In this document: positions 36,316 through 45,086 of the stretch, in pieces
Layout: each line of letters opens with the position of its first letter
Position numbering within the stretch: the first letter of the stretch is position 1
Source of the DNA: Runella aurantiaca
GTDB taxonomy: Bacteria > Bacteroidota > Bacteroidia > Cytophagales > Spirosomataceae
Direction of reading: 5' to 3'
NCBI RefSeq assembly: GCF_003339505.1
Contig: NZ_QPIW01000017.1
Span: forward strand, 62,001-126,000
DNA length: 64,000 bases
The notes under the pieces: model-generated
The model's database searches: none
The model's input: only the letters and a program-made list of their open reading frames with translations
Told to the model about the DNA's origin: nothing
Made by a program: the position numbers and the translations under genes

Positions 36316-36341
36316 TTTACATGCTTTATACTGTAAAAAAT

Positions 36342-37334
36342 TTACTCTTTTGTACGATTAGCCCTTATTATTCCCTTTCTAAAAAAGGGAGGCTCTATTC
36401 TTTCATCAATATAAAATAAAATATTCCCGTCTGAAAATTCCGTATAAAGTCCATTTTTTTTAAAAAAATAACTAAGGATTTCAGCATCATTTTGCTTATG
36501 ATAAGTGCAGCAAACTATACTTAAGTTAATGTTTTTTTGCAACAGCCATTCATTATCTTCAATTAGTGTTGTTTCATAACCTTCTATATCCATTTTAACA
36601 AATATATTATCCAAAACTTCGTCTTCTAAACAAGTATCGAGTTTAATTTCGTAATTTGAATCTCGATTTGATAATCTTTTATTAATAATTTTCACTTTAT
36701 CTTTATATGGTTCAAATGTTGCCATCAATGGTTCTTTCCAAATTTTATCCGCCTCAATTATAATAACTTTTCGAGCAATGTCAACCACATCTAATGCAAA
36801 TAAAGCTTCGGCTGACCCAATATCAATTACCAAATCTCCTTCTCTAACACATATATTTTTTGATTGATATTGATGCGGCGATCTTTCTAAAAATTCACCA
36901 CCCAAAATATTTTCAATTTGAATATAATCCAAATATGTATTTTGTGCTCGTTCGACGCTCCAATTTTTGGGAAAATATAATTTTTTATTGGTCCCATGAA
37001 TTACATATGGCATTTGATTTTGAGAGTCAAATCCAGAAGCAACCTTGCTTAAGGTCTTTATGCGCTTGTACGGAAAAAACGAAACTTGACCTTCTTTTTT
37101 TATATATTCAATTTCTTGAATAAAACTTACAGGTGGATTATTTCTATAATAATCCATCATTTTATGATAAATTAATTCTTTTTTTATTTTTCTTAATTCA
37201 TATTCAAATTCTTGTTGAACCCAATATATTTTATTTGCAACATCGTCTTTAACACTATATCTAAATAAATAGAGAATATTTTTAAAAAAAATATTTATTT
37301 TTAAAATTTTAATTTTATCGAGTAAAGATTTCAT
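36342..37334 (-). CDS. FkbM-like methyltransferase
   Basis: 330 aa. The C-terminal 180 residues contain a SAM-fold: REGDLVIDIGSAEALFALDVVD, VIIIEADKIWKEPL and IFVKMDIEGYETTLIEDNEW. The SAM loop is GSAEA instead of GANxG, so cofactor binding may differ. The N-terminal 140 residues are helical/basic and unassigned. AT-rich. Could methylate a terminal sugar and control chain length, as is known for methyltransferases in Wzm/Wzt systems; that is inference from the neighbouring wzt. Confidence 0.7.
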   Translation of the reverse strand: MKSLLDKIKILKINIFFKNILYLFRYSVKDDVANKIYWVQQEFEYELRKIKKELIYHKMMDYYRNNPPVSFIQEIEYIKKEGQVSFFPYKRIKTLSKVASGFDSQNQMPYVIHGTNKKLYFPKNWSVERAQNTYLDYIQIENILGGEFLERSPHQYQSKNICVREGDLVIDIGSAEALFALDVVDIARKVIIIEADKIWKEPLMATFEPYKDKVKIINKRLSNRDSNYEIKLDTCLEDEVLDNIFVKMDIEGYETTLIEDNEWLLQKNINLSIVCCTYHKQNDAEILSYFFKKNGLYTEFSDGNILFYIDERIEPPFFRKGIIRANRTKE

Positions 37335-37368
37335 TTTATCAAAAAACTACAGTAAAAATTTGCAATAA

Positions 37369-38601
37369 CTAAACCCATTCAGATTCACTAAAAACAGAGC
37401 CATAATTATAATCACCATGTATTTGAAATGGTGAACCATTATCAATAACTCTAAATTGACACATATTCTCAACTATATCAACTTGTTCAACCCTTGGTAC
37501 ATGGATAAATGTATGTATCGAATAATCACCTCTTACAAGAAACTTTTCAGGTATTTTTAAAAGCATATCTTCTTTAATACCTATACTTTCACATGAAAAA
37601 ATAGGCCTTAGATGGTAATCTAAAATAACACAGAATAGCTTATATTTGGCATTTTTTTTAGCAATATGTATCTGATATGATATGCATATTTTTTCTGTAT
37701 AAAAGAAATCATTTTTGGCAACACCATTTTCATCAACAACTCTTATTTTAGTAAAGTAAGCCTCTTTCTCTTTTGGAGTTTCATTTAAATTATAATCACC
37801 CCTGTTTACATAATCATTCTGAAGATAAAACTGAATTGCATCATTAATTTTGCTCTGAAAAGGTGAAATACCCTTCATCAAAACTATTCCTTTTGTACAA
37901 AGATTTGTCAATGAATTCATATTATGACTCACGAACAGCACTGTCCTGCCGTGATTACGGCTTACGTCTTGCATTTTTCCAATGGCTTTTTTCTGAAATT
38001 CAGCATCTCCAACGGCCAATACTTCATCTACCACCAGAATTTCGGGCTCTAAATGCGCAGCTACTGCAAAGCCCAAACGCACAGTCATCCCGCTTGAATA
38101 GCGCTTTACGGGTGTATCAATGTAGCGCTCACAGCCCGAGAAGTCGATGATTTCGTCAAGCTTCGCCCTTATTTCTTGCCTCGTCATACCCAAAATAGCC
38201 CCGTTTAGATAAATGTTTTCGCGCCCAGTCAGTTCGGGATGAAAGCCCGTTCCTACTTCTAACAAACTACCGATGCGACCATCGTATAAGATACGCCCCG
38301 TAGTGGGGCCTGTCACTTTTGAGAGTATCTTTAGCAGCGTTGATTTACCCGCGCCATTTTTACCGATAATCCCCAAAATCTCTCCTGGCATCACTTCAAA
38401 GTTAATATCTTTCAACGCCCAAACGTATTCACTGCTACCTTTTGAAGTTCGGTCGTTGCTTTCACCAACGGTCAAAAAGGGATCTTCTTTGCCTCGTACT
38501 TGATGCCACCATCGTTTGAGATCGTTGCTGAGCGTACCCGTACCGATGGTGCCGAGGCGGTATTGCTTAGAGAGGTTTTCTACTTTAATAATGGGTTTCA
38601 T
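37369..38601 (-). CDS. wzt: ABC transporter ATP-binding protein for polysaccharide export (Wzt type)
   Basis: 410 aa from the ATG at 38601; the TTG at 38619 is a less likely start. Walker A GKNGAGKSTLLK, signature YSSGMTVRLGFA and Walker B ILVVDEVLAVGD are intact within the first 230 residues. Residues about 250-410 form a beta-rich C-terminal domain like that of Wzt proteins that recognise the finished polysaccharide. Partner of the permease at 40204. Codon composition changes inside the gene: the ATPase half is GC-richer, the C-terminal half AT-rich like the genes downstream, as expected if the specificity domain was exchanged with the sugar genes. Confidence 0.9.
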   Translation of the reverse strand: MKPIIKVENLSKQYRLGTIGTGTLSNDLKRWWHQVRGKEDPFLTVGESNDRTSKGSSEYVWALKDINFEVMPGEILGIIGKNGAGKSTLLKILSKVTGPTTGRILYDGRIGSLLEVGTGFHPELTGRENIYLNGAILGMTRQEIRAKLDEIIDFSGCERYIDTPVKRYSSGMTVRLGFAVAAHLEPEILVVDEVLAVGDAEFQKKAIGKMQDVSRNHGRTVLFVSHNMNSLTNLCTKGIVLMKGISPFQSKINDAIQFYLQNDYVNRGDYNLNETPKEKEAYFTKIRVVDENGVAKNDFFYTEKICISYQIHIAKKNAKYKLFCVILDYHLRPIFSCESIGIKEDMLLKIPEKFLVRGDYSIHTFIHVPRVEQVDIVENMCQFRVIDNGSPFQIHGDYNYGSVFSESEWV

Positions 38602-38680
38602 TTTCCATAAATTAAACAATAGATTTTAATCATTTAAATATCCTAAAGATTAAAATAAGCTATTAGTTCACTTCTTTAAA

Positions 38681-40150
38681 TCAATATTTCTCAAAAAATT
38701 TGCTGGTAGCATAGATCGGTTTAAATCGACTGTCTTGATAATTGTAATTCATCGTAAAAGCGGGCATAATTAATAAATCGTATTTCATTATCGTATCTTT
38801 CGAAATCTCTAGAAACTCGGTTTTATTTTTGGAGATTGGATGGACTCTCCCTCTCTGAAAAGAAAATTTATTTGGATAAACCCTCTCTTTTTTATTTTGA
38901 AACTTGCCATATTCATATAAATACTTTATGGCAGGTGCTTCTGTGTACTCGACAAGCACCCGATTATATTTTGTAAAATCTAATTTGGTGAGGTTACCGT
39001 AAAACTCATTGTAGCGATAATCACTTCTTACGAATAAATTATCATAAGAAAGATATAATATAAACGCGATGAAAGAAGATAACAAATAGAAAAGAAAGAT
39101 ATTAGAATTCTCTATCGCACGCAGTACAATCTCACTAATAACCGCTACAAAACAAATAATAAATAATACTAAAAGAGAAATACATCTATAACCTGACAAT
39201 GACCAGGGATGTTTACCTAAAATAGAAAGTGTAATAAATAATAAATTACTAGTGAGTGTTACAAATATTAGGGATTGGTATTTCTTCACCAAAGAATATT
39301 TATGTCTTTGATACAATAACACTAAAAATAGCGCAAGAAATAAAATAGCTAAAACATTTTGAAGTTCTACCAAAATGCTTATATCTCTACTGAGATAGGG
39401 CAGATAATTCAGTTCAAGCATATCTTTATTCTGAAATACCAATGCAAAAAAGTAAACATAAACCAGCGTAAAAAAAAGGGGAATCGAATACAGGAATATT
39501 GAAAATCCCTTTTGAGCTAATGTTAATTTAGACTTAGATATGAGATATAATACATAGAGGGAAACAACAAATAAAATCAAAATTTCTGAATACCTAGAAG
39601 TCATAAAAAAAGAAAATACGCAACTCCACAGCAGCAATTTTTGATAAGTGACTCCTGTATTTAACTTTTCCAGAGCGATGACCCCCATCAACGTTCCTAA
39701 ACATTCCATGCTATATGCTCTCAATTCAAACCCCATATAAAGTAGCTTAGGGGAAAGTATGGCAATGAAACCCATTAGAATGGCAATCTTGATGTTCTTT
39801 ATCCATAAAAATGACAAATAAATAAACGATACAACTACCCCAATAAAAAAGAAAAAGGGCAACATTCGTAGCCAAACATGGTGATTGGAGATAAATGCCC
39901 AATAATGCAATAAAATCCCGAAGCCTCCAGGGTCTAAATTATAGTATTTATTATTTTCAATTACGTCCAGCACTCCTTTTTCGGAGCTCATTGGTTCTGA
40001 ATCGTGGTTTAATCCTTTTGCAATCCAAAACTGCCCTGCTTCATCATATGACAAATAGGGGGTAAATAGGTTTCTTGAAATCGCCAAGAAAAAAACAATA
40101 TAAGCTCCTATTAAAAAGAGTATGTAAGATTTATTATTTGATAATTTCAT
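38681..40150 (-). CDS. Multi-spanning membrane glycosyltransferase-like protein (GT39/ArnT-like)
   Basis: 489 aa, about 11-12 transmembrane segments. The first outer loop has YLSYDEAGQFWIAKGL, the acidic pair expected of GT-C polyprenyl-phosphate-sugar enzymes, and GFELRAYSMECL follows later. The C-terminal 110 residues are soluble. AT-rich. It is placed between wzt and wzm, an unusual interruption of the transporter pair. Likely decorates the polysaccharide at the periplasmic side; exact role unknown. Confidence 0.7.
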   Translation of the reverse strand: MKLSNNKSYILFLIGAYIVFFLAISRNLFTPYLSYDEAGQFWIAKGLNHDSEPMSSEKGVLDVIENNKYYNLDPGGFGILLHYWAFISNHHVWLRMLPFFFFIGVVVSFIYLSFLWIKNIKIAILMGFIAILSPKLLYMGFELRAYSMECLGTLMGVIALEKLNTGVTYQKLLLWSCVFSFFMTSRYSEILILFVVSLYVLYLISKSKLTLAQKGFSIFLYSIPLFFTLVYVYFFALVFQNKDMLELNYLPYLSRDISILVELQNVLAILFLALFLVLLYQRHKYSLVKKYQSLIFVTLTSNLLFITLSILGKHPWSLSGYRCISLLVLFIICFVAVISEIVLRAIENSNIFLFYLLSSFIAFILYLSYDNLFVRSDYRYNEFYGNLTKLDFTKYNRVLVEYTEAPAIKYLYEYGKFQNKKERVYPNKFSFQRGRVHPISKNKTEFLEISKDTIMKYDLLIMPAFTMNYNYQDSRFKPIYATSKFFEKY

Positions 40151-40203
40151 GGCAACAAAAAGTATTATCTTATTTTCTCACCAAAATAAAATTTATGCGA
40201 GCA

Positions 40204-41058
40204 TCATACCACGTCCATAAAGTTTTTCTCGGTATAGTTAAATACCACCAATCCCAACAGAAATACAACAATCGTGAATCCAGCAGAGTAGCCCAAAAGT
40301 TCCCAAGAGAACGTGCCAGTTGAAAAAAAACCGTACTTGAAGGTTTCAATGATACCCGTCATGGGATTGGCCAGCATCAGAGGGCGGTACTTGTCGGGTA
40401 CGGCCGAAAGCGGCAATATCACGGGCGTGGCGTACATCAACAACTGCACCCCAAAATCCACCAAATACTGCAAATCCCGGTACTTGGTGGTCATGGCCGA
40501 TACTAGCATCCCCAACCCAAGCCCCATTAATCCCATCAATACAATAAGCACGGGCAAAAGCAGCAAAAATGTATTAGGCAACAAAACCGCTCCCGTCGCT
40601 ACAAAATAGAGATACAACAACAAAAACAACAACAGTCCAATCCCGAACTGAATCAGGTTGCTGATAATGATGGACAAAGGCGTAACCGCCCGAGGAAAGT
40701 ACACCTTGCCAAATAGGGAGGCATTGGCCGTGAAGGTGTTGGATGTGGTGCGCAGGCAGTTGGCAAAGTAATTCCAGCAGGTAATGCCTGCCAAATAAAA
40801 CAGAATAGGCGGAATACCGTCGGTAGAAAGACTGGCCATTCCTGCAAAAACAAGGGCTAAAATGGCCGTTTGAAATATGGGCTGAATAAAAAACCAGACG
40901 GGCCCCAAAATGGTCTGCTTGTATTTTGCCACGAAATCCCGCTTTACAAACAGCAATAGCAAATCTCGGTATCGCCATATTTCCTTCAAACGAAGATCAA
41001 ACAACGCATCTTTCGGGACAATTGCATTGGCGTATTTTTTTGTATCGGCAACCTGCAT
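40204..41058 (-). CDS. wzm: ABC-2 type polysaccharide export permease (Wzm type)
   Basis: 284 aa with six transmembrane segments. RDLLLLFVKRDFVAKYKQTILGPVW at the N-terminus and the central YYRDLQYLVDFGVQLLMYATPVI-like region (KYRDLQYLVD) are the ABC-2 signatures of O-antigen/teichoic acid exporters. It forms the inner-membrane channel with the Wzt protein and moves lipid-linked glycan to the periplasm. Confidence 0.9.
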   Translation of the reverse strand: MQVADTKKYANAIVPKDALFDLRLKEIWRYRDLLLLFVKRDFVAKYKQTILGPVWFFIQPIFQTAILALVFAGMASLSTDGIPPILFYLAGITCWNYFANCLRTTSNTFTANASLFGKVYFPRAVTPLSIIISNLIQFGIGLLLFLLLYLYFVATGAVLLPNTFLLLLPVLIVLMGLMGLGLGMLVSAMTTKYRDLQYLVDFGVQLLMYATPVILPLSAVPDKYRPLMLANPMTGIIETFKYGFFSTGTFSWELLGYSAGFTIVVFLLGLVVFNYTEKNFMDVV

Positions 41059-41098
41059 TTTTTCTTATTTAATTGCTAAGTTTCAATCACCTCCTCTA

Positions 41099-42052
41099 TC
41101 AAACCTTCTCCAAGGTCCGTTTGGCAAATGGATGATAATCACCCGTTAAGCCAGCAATGGGAGCTGTTCTGATATTATGCGCAATTTCAATAGAGGGGTA
41201 AGCTTCCGACAAGCCAAACCCGTTTCCGTCCAGAATATGTTGGTAACTTTGCGTATGCAGGTCGGTAAATCCGTCGCTGAATTCAATTTCTTCGCCTTCC
41301 ATTTGTAGGGAGCGATAAGTTCTTTTGTTACGCAATTTTGCTTCTTCGGGCAAGGTGTTGAAGTCGGTACTTAAAAACCAGCGTACACGTGCGCGCTTCA
41401 AGTCTAAATAGCCTGCCGCCGAATTTGCTTCGTGCAAATGCACGATATTCCGCTTTACCGCGCCAAAAATCCACGTCAGCGCGTCAAAAAAATGAATCCC
41501 GATGTTGGTGGCAATGCCACCCGATTTGCTGACATCACCTTTCCAACTGATATTATACCACTTGCCTCTTGAGGTGATGTAAGAAAGGTCGACATCATAA
41601 ATTTTATCCGCTGGCCCTTCTTCTACCTTTTTTTTTAGGGCCACAAGGCTTGGATGCAATCTGAGTTGTAGGATGTTATAAACCCTCTTCCCCGTTTCGC
41701 TCTCTATTTCGCTCAACGCGTCAATGTTCCACGGATTGAGTACGAGTGGCTTTTCGCAAATTACGTGGGCATGGCTCCGCAACCCGAAACGGATGTGCGC
41801 ATCATGTAGGTAATTGGGACTACAAATACTCACGTAGTCGACCTGATTTCCCTCTCGGCGCAGCTTATCGACATGCCGGTCAAAGCGCTCAAATTCGGTA
41901 AAGAAATTAGCTTCGGGAAAATAACTGTCCATCACACCCACCGAATCTGACTTGTCAAATGCCGTCAACAGCACATTTTCGGTATCTCTGATGGCTTTCA
42001 TGTGGCGGGGAGCAATAAAGCCTGCCGCACCGATAATTGCAAATGTTTTCAT
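41099..42052 (-). CDS. wlbA: Gfo/Idh/MocA family UDP-GlcNAcA 3-dehydrogenase (WlbA/WbpB)
   Basis: 317 aa. FAIIGAAGFIAPRHMKAI (NAD loop), SYFPEANFFTEFERFDRHVDKL split over the next part, CEKPLVLNPWNID with the conserved EKP, and SGGIATNIGIHFFDALTWIFG are highly typical of WlbA. The enzyme oxidises C3 of UDP-N-acetylglucosaminuronate for later transamination. wbpD and wbpE lie directly upstream, completing the 3-amino-sugar branch. Confidence 0.9.
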   Translation of the reverse strand: MKTFAIIGAAGFIAPRHMKAIRDTENVLLTAFDKSDSVGVMDSYFPEANFFTEFERFDRHVDKLRREGNQVDYVSICSPNYLHDAHIRFGLRSHAHVICEKPLVLNPWNIDALSEIESETGKRVYNILQLRLHPSLVALKKKVEEGPADKIYDVDLSYITSRGKWYNISWKGDVSKSGGIATNIGIHFFDALTWIFGAVKRNIVHLHEANSAAGYLDLKRARVRWFLSTDFNTLPEEAKLRNKRTYRSLQMEGEEIEFSDGFTDLHTQSYQHILDGNGFGLSEAYPSIEIAHNIRTAPIAGLTGDYHPFAKRTLEKV

Positions 42053-42069
42053 GAAGTAGGGTATAGAAA

Positions 42070-42645
42070 TTAACGAATAGCGGATACACTTTTTTCGTGG
42101 AGGCTGTACACGGTCCCGCTCTCAGGGCACGTCGCAAAGCCATGATTATCAAAACTCAAACGATGACCATATTCACTTATCCAACCTACCTGCCGGGCGG
42201 GATTTCCCAGCACCAGCGCGTACGGAAGAACATTTTTGGTCACCACGGCACCGGCTCCGATAAAAGCATATTCTCCGATGTCGTGTCCGCATACAATGGT
42301 GGCATTGGCCCCGATACTGGCACCTCTTCCTACGTGCGTTTTTTCGTACTGTCCACGGCGGTTGATTGCGCTTCGTGGATTAGACACGTTGGTAAATACC
42401 ATCGAAGGGCCCAGAAAAACGTCATCTTCACAGGTGACTCCCGTATAAATGGAAACGTTGTTCTGGACTTTTACATTATTGCCCAAAATGACCCCCGGCG
42501 AAATCACCACGTTTTGACCAATGTTACAGTTCTGACCTATTTTACAATTGGGCATAATGTGGCAAAAATGCCATATTTTGGTTCCTTCGCTTATTTCGCA
42601 ACCTTCGTCCACGACGGCGGTAGGATGTATAAAAACGGGCTCCAT
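42070..42645 (-). CDS. wbpD: UDP-sugar 3-N-acetyltransferase, hexapeptide type (WbpD/WlbB)
   Basis: 191 aa from the ATG at 42645, 10 bp after the wbpE stop; a longer reading would overlap wbpE. A left-handed beta-helix is evident from hexapeptide repeats (IHPTAVVDEGCEISEGTKIW, IGQNCNIGQNVVI, VILGNNVKVQNNVSI), with VFTNVSNPRSAINRR and GRGASIGANATIVCGHDIGEYA. This is the WbpD pattern: acetyl-CoA-dependent acetylation of the 3-amino group of UDP-GlcNAc3NA. Confidence 0.9.
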   Translation of the reverse strand: MEPVFIHPTAVVDEGCEISEGTKIWHFCHIMPNCKIGQNCNIGQNVVISPGVILGNNVKVQNNVSIYTGVTCEDDVFLGPSMVFTNVSNPRSAINRRGQYEKTHVGRGASIGANATIVCGHDIGEYAFIGAGAVVTKNVLPYALVLGNPARQVGWISEYGHRLSFDNHGFATCPESGTVYSLHEKSVSAIR

Positions 42646-42655
42646 TCGTAAAATC

Positions 42656-43816
42656 TCAGGAAAAATAAGTGGCAATCGTCTCCGAAATATAGGCAATGTG
42701 CGCCTCGGTCATTTCGGTGTGCATCGGTAAAGAAATCACCTGTTTACACAACTCCTGGGTCACGGCCAGGTTGCCCACCACTCTTCCTAAGTGTTGGTAT
42801 GCTTTCTGTTGATTGAGCGGTACTGGGTAATAAATCATGCTCGGAATTTTTCTTTGCCGCAGGTATTCCTGCAACCCGTCGCGATGCGTCGCGGGTACTT
42901 TTAGGGTATATTGGTGAAAAACGTGGGTAGAAAAATCAGCCCGAAACGGGATTTCAACCGCCGCTACCTCCGCCAATGCCGCATCGTACAGGCTGGCGGC
43001 TTTTTGGCGCGCGTGGGTATATTCATCCAAATACCGCAGTTTTTCGGTCAAAATGGCCGCTTGCAGCGAGTCCAATCTTGAATTGATGCCAATCATTTCA
43101 TGGATATATTTTTTTTCCTGCCCGTGATTAGCAATCATTTTTGCCTTACGTGCCAAGGCCGCACTTTGCGTATACACAGCACCGCCATCACCATAGCAAC
43201 CAAGGTTTTTGGAAGGAAAAAATGAGGTTGTGCCCATATCTCCGAGCGTTCCTGCCTTCTTTGCTGTGCCGTCTGCAAACCGATACGTAGCTCCGATGGC
43301 CTGTGCCGCATCTTCAACAACTGCTATTTCATGGGCTACGCATACATCCAGTATTCCTTCCATATGAGCGCATTGGCCAAATAGATGCACGGGCACCACC
43401 AGCTTGGTTTTGGGCGTAATGGCAGCCTCTACAAGCTGTCGATTGAGGTTGAATGTCAACGGGTCTACGTCCACCATCACGGGGGTAAGCCCTAGCAACC
43501 CAATGGCCTCGGCTGTAGCTACGTAAGTAAACGCCGGCACAATCACTTCATCACCCGGTTTAAGTTCGAGCGCCATCATCGCTATTTGGAGGGCATCTGT
43601 ACCGTTGCCACACGAAACTACGTGATTTGCGCCCAGGTAATCGGCCAATTGAGCCTCAAATTGTGCTACCTGCGGGCCTTTGATAAACGTGGCATTATCC
43701 AGACAATTCTGAATAGCGACATCAATGGAAGGCTTAATTTTGGCATACTGCCCCTTCAAATCAACCATCTGAATGATTTCCGTTGCTGTCTTATTTGGTG
43801 CTTCTACCCCTGTCAT
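42656..43816 (-). CDS. wbpE: DegT-type UDP-3-keto-sugar aminotransferase (WbpE/WlbC)
   Basis: 386 aa; a start at the inner ATG (MVDLKGQY, about 43768) is also plausible because the first 16 residues are not family-like. Motifs: FIKGPQVAQFEAQLADYLG, VSCGNGTDALQIAM, VVEDAAQAIGA and SFFPSKNLGCYGDGGA with the PLP Lys. It aminates the 3-keto sugar made by WlbA using glutamate. Operon order wbpE-wbpD-wlbA matches the biochemical pathway after oxidation. Confidence 0.9.
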   Translation of the reverse strand: MTGVEAPNKTATEIIQMVDLKGQYAKIKPSIDVAIQNCLDNATFIKGPQVAQFEAQLADYLGANHVVSCGNGTDALQIAMMALELKPGDEVIVPAFTYVATAEAIGLLGLTPVMVDVDPLTFNLNRQLVEAAITPKTKLVVPVHLFGQCAHMEGILDVCVAHEIAVVEDAAQAIGATYRFADGTAKKAGTLGDMGTTSFFPSKNLGCYGDGGAVYTQSAALARKAKMIANHGQEKKYIHEMIGINSRLDSLQAAILTEKLRYLDEYTHARQKAASLYDAALAEVAAVEIPFRADFSTHVFHQYTLKVPATHRDGLQEYLRQRKIPSMIYYPVPLNQQKAYQHLGRVVGNLAVTQELCKQVISLPMHTEMTEAHIAYISETIATYFS

Positions 43817-43830
43817 CTTCTTCCTGTCAG

Positions 43831-44937
43831 CTATTTACTGCGGGCCTTGTTAATCACAATGTTTTTCAAAATTTTCCACAGATAATTTACATCCGTTTTG
43901 AAAGGTGCCTTTTCGTAAGCCTCCAAATAGGTCAGCTCCGACGCTACAATTTCTTCAAACGTTTCGGGTAAATCTGCATAATAAGGTGGCAGCAATCCCG
44001 GGGTATGTTTTTTGCGGAGGGCCTGTAATTTCTCGGGGTATAAGCCAAAATAATGCTCACTGATGGGCCGAACGCCAATCAATTTAATATCGCCCCGAAG
44101 TAAATTGTACAGCATCGGCAATTCATCAATCCAATATTTCCGAATCAGCCGTCCTCCTGTGCTTACCCTAAAATCATTTTTAAATTTCCCACCAGCTTCC
44201 AATCCTTGCGTGCTGTGCAAGTATTCCTGCACGTATTCAGCATAAGGGTGCATGGAGCGAAATTTATACACGGTCATCTTTTTGCCTCCTTTTCCTATTC
44301 TATTCATTCTGAATACCACGCCTTCACTCGCTTCTGGATTGGTCAAACTTGGATTGCTCCGACGATTAATCTTAGCAATGATTAATGTCTCCTTACAATC
44401 GTCTACTACATCTACGATTTGAAAGCCATTATAGATTAGGCGCCCCATAATTTCTGCCTTTGACATATCAACGTGGATTTGGAGCTTCCGGTAAAACGTA
44501 CTAAATCCAGCTAGTTTGGGCAAAACCCTTCTGAACAAAAAATGTACAGGATAATAGAGACGGAGAAAAAAAGGTGAGATGTCCTTCTGAATTTCACATT
44601 TAATATTTTCTGCGGTAACAATTTTGAGGGCAAAATACCCATTAGCGCCAAGCGACCCTCTTATTTTTTCCAACACAACATTTGGACTATACTTTTTGAG
44701 CATCAACTCGTCCAAATACAAATTTGGACCTCTTGGCGAAAAATTACGCATCAGAACGACGTCTACCTCAACTTGACTCCATGAACTGTGGGAGCCAAAT
44801 TTCAGTAAATAAGCGGGTATGGCCTGATTTACAGCGTTTTTACACGCTAAATTGGGCATAGGCATCTCCAAAATATCTTTTGATATTCCAGAGATTGGAA
44901 CATTCGTTCCGATGAAGTTAAGTTGCCGATGAGACAT
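43831..44937 (-). CDS. Initiating sugar transferase (PF02397-like) with an unusual N-terminal domain
   Basis: 368 aa. The C-terminal part is the catalytic core of bacterial phosphoglycosyl transferases: TVYKFRSMHPYAE, STGGRLIRKYWIDELPMLYN and LLRGDIKLIGVRPISEHYF. The usual N-terminal membrane helix and D-x-x-x-S region are absent. In their place residues 1-200 form a soluble region with LDELMLKKYSPNVVLEKI and GRLIYNGFQIVDVVDD, reminiscent of the C-terminal half of a methyltransferase fold but without a SAM loop. The enzyme should transfer a sugar-1-phosphate to undecaprenyl phosphate to start the repeat unit; membrane association must use other elements. Confidence 0.78.
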   Translation of the reverse strand: MSHRQLNFIGTNVPISGISKDILEMPMPNLACKNAVNQAIPAYLLKFGSHSSWSQVEVDVVLMRNFSPRGPNLYLDELMLKKYSPNVVLEKIRGSLGANGYFALKIVTAENIKCEIQKDISPFFLRLYYPVHFLFRRVLPKLAGFSTFYRKLQIHVDMSKAEIMGRLIYNGFQIVDVVDDCKETLIIAKINRRSNPSLTNPEASEGVVFRMNRIGKGGKKMTVYKFRSMHPYAEYVQEYLHSTQGLEAGGKFKNDFRVSTGGRLIRKYWIDELPMLYNLLRGDIKLIGVRPISEHYFGLYPEKLQALRKKHTPGLLPPYYADLPETFEEIVASELTYLEAYEKAPFKTDVNYLWKILKNIVINKARSK

Positions 44938-44964
44938 CGGGATCAGCGGTCGAAACCGGCGTTA

Positions 44965-44993
44965 GGTAAAGTGTTAAAACTGGGTAAAGTGTT
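44965..44993. repeat. 11-bp direct repeat in the wzc-sugar transferase gap
   Basis: GGTAAAGTGTT occurs at 44965-44975 and again at 44983-44993, an 18-bp spacing. It lies in the 149-bp gap between the wzc stop and the sugar transferase start. It may be a regulatory site or chance. Confidence 0.4.
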
Positions 44994-45086
44994 GATATAC
45001 TAAAACTTACAAAGCGTACTTAGCAACTAAATCAAAAGCCTATTCTCTCTTCTAAAACAAAAAATCAGGTATTGTGTAACGGGATA

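Noticed and set aside
42097..42651. Long plus-strand frame (184 codons) opposite wbpD
   Set aside because: It is antisense to a clear hexapeptide acetyltransferase and has no recognisable motif.
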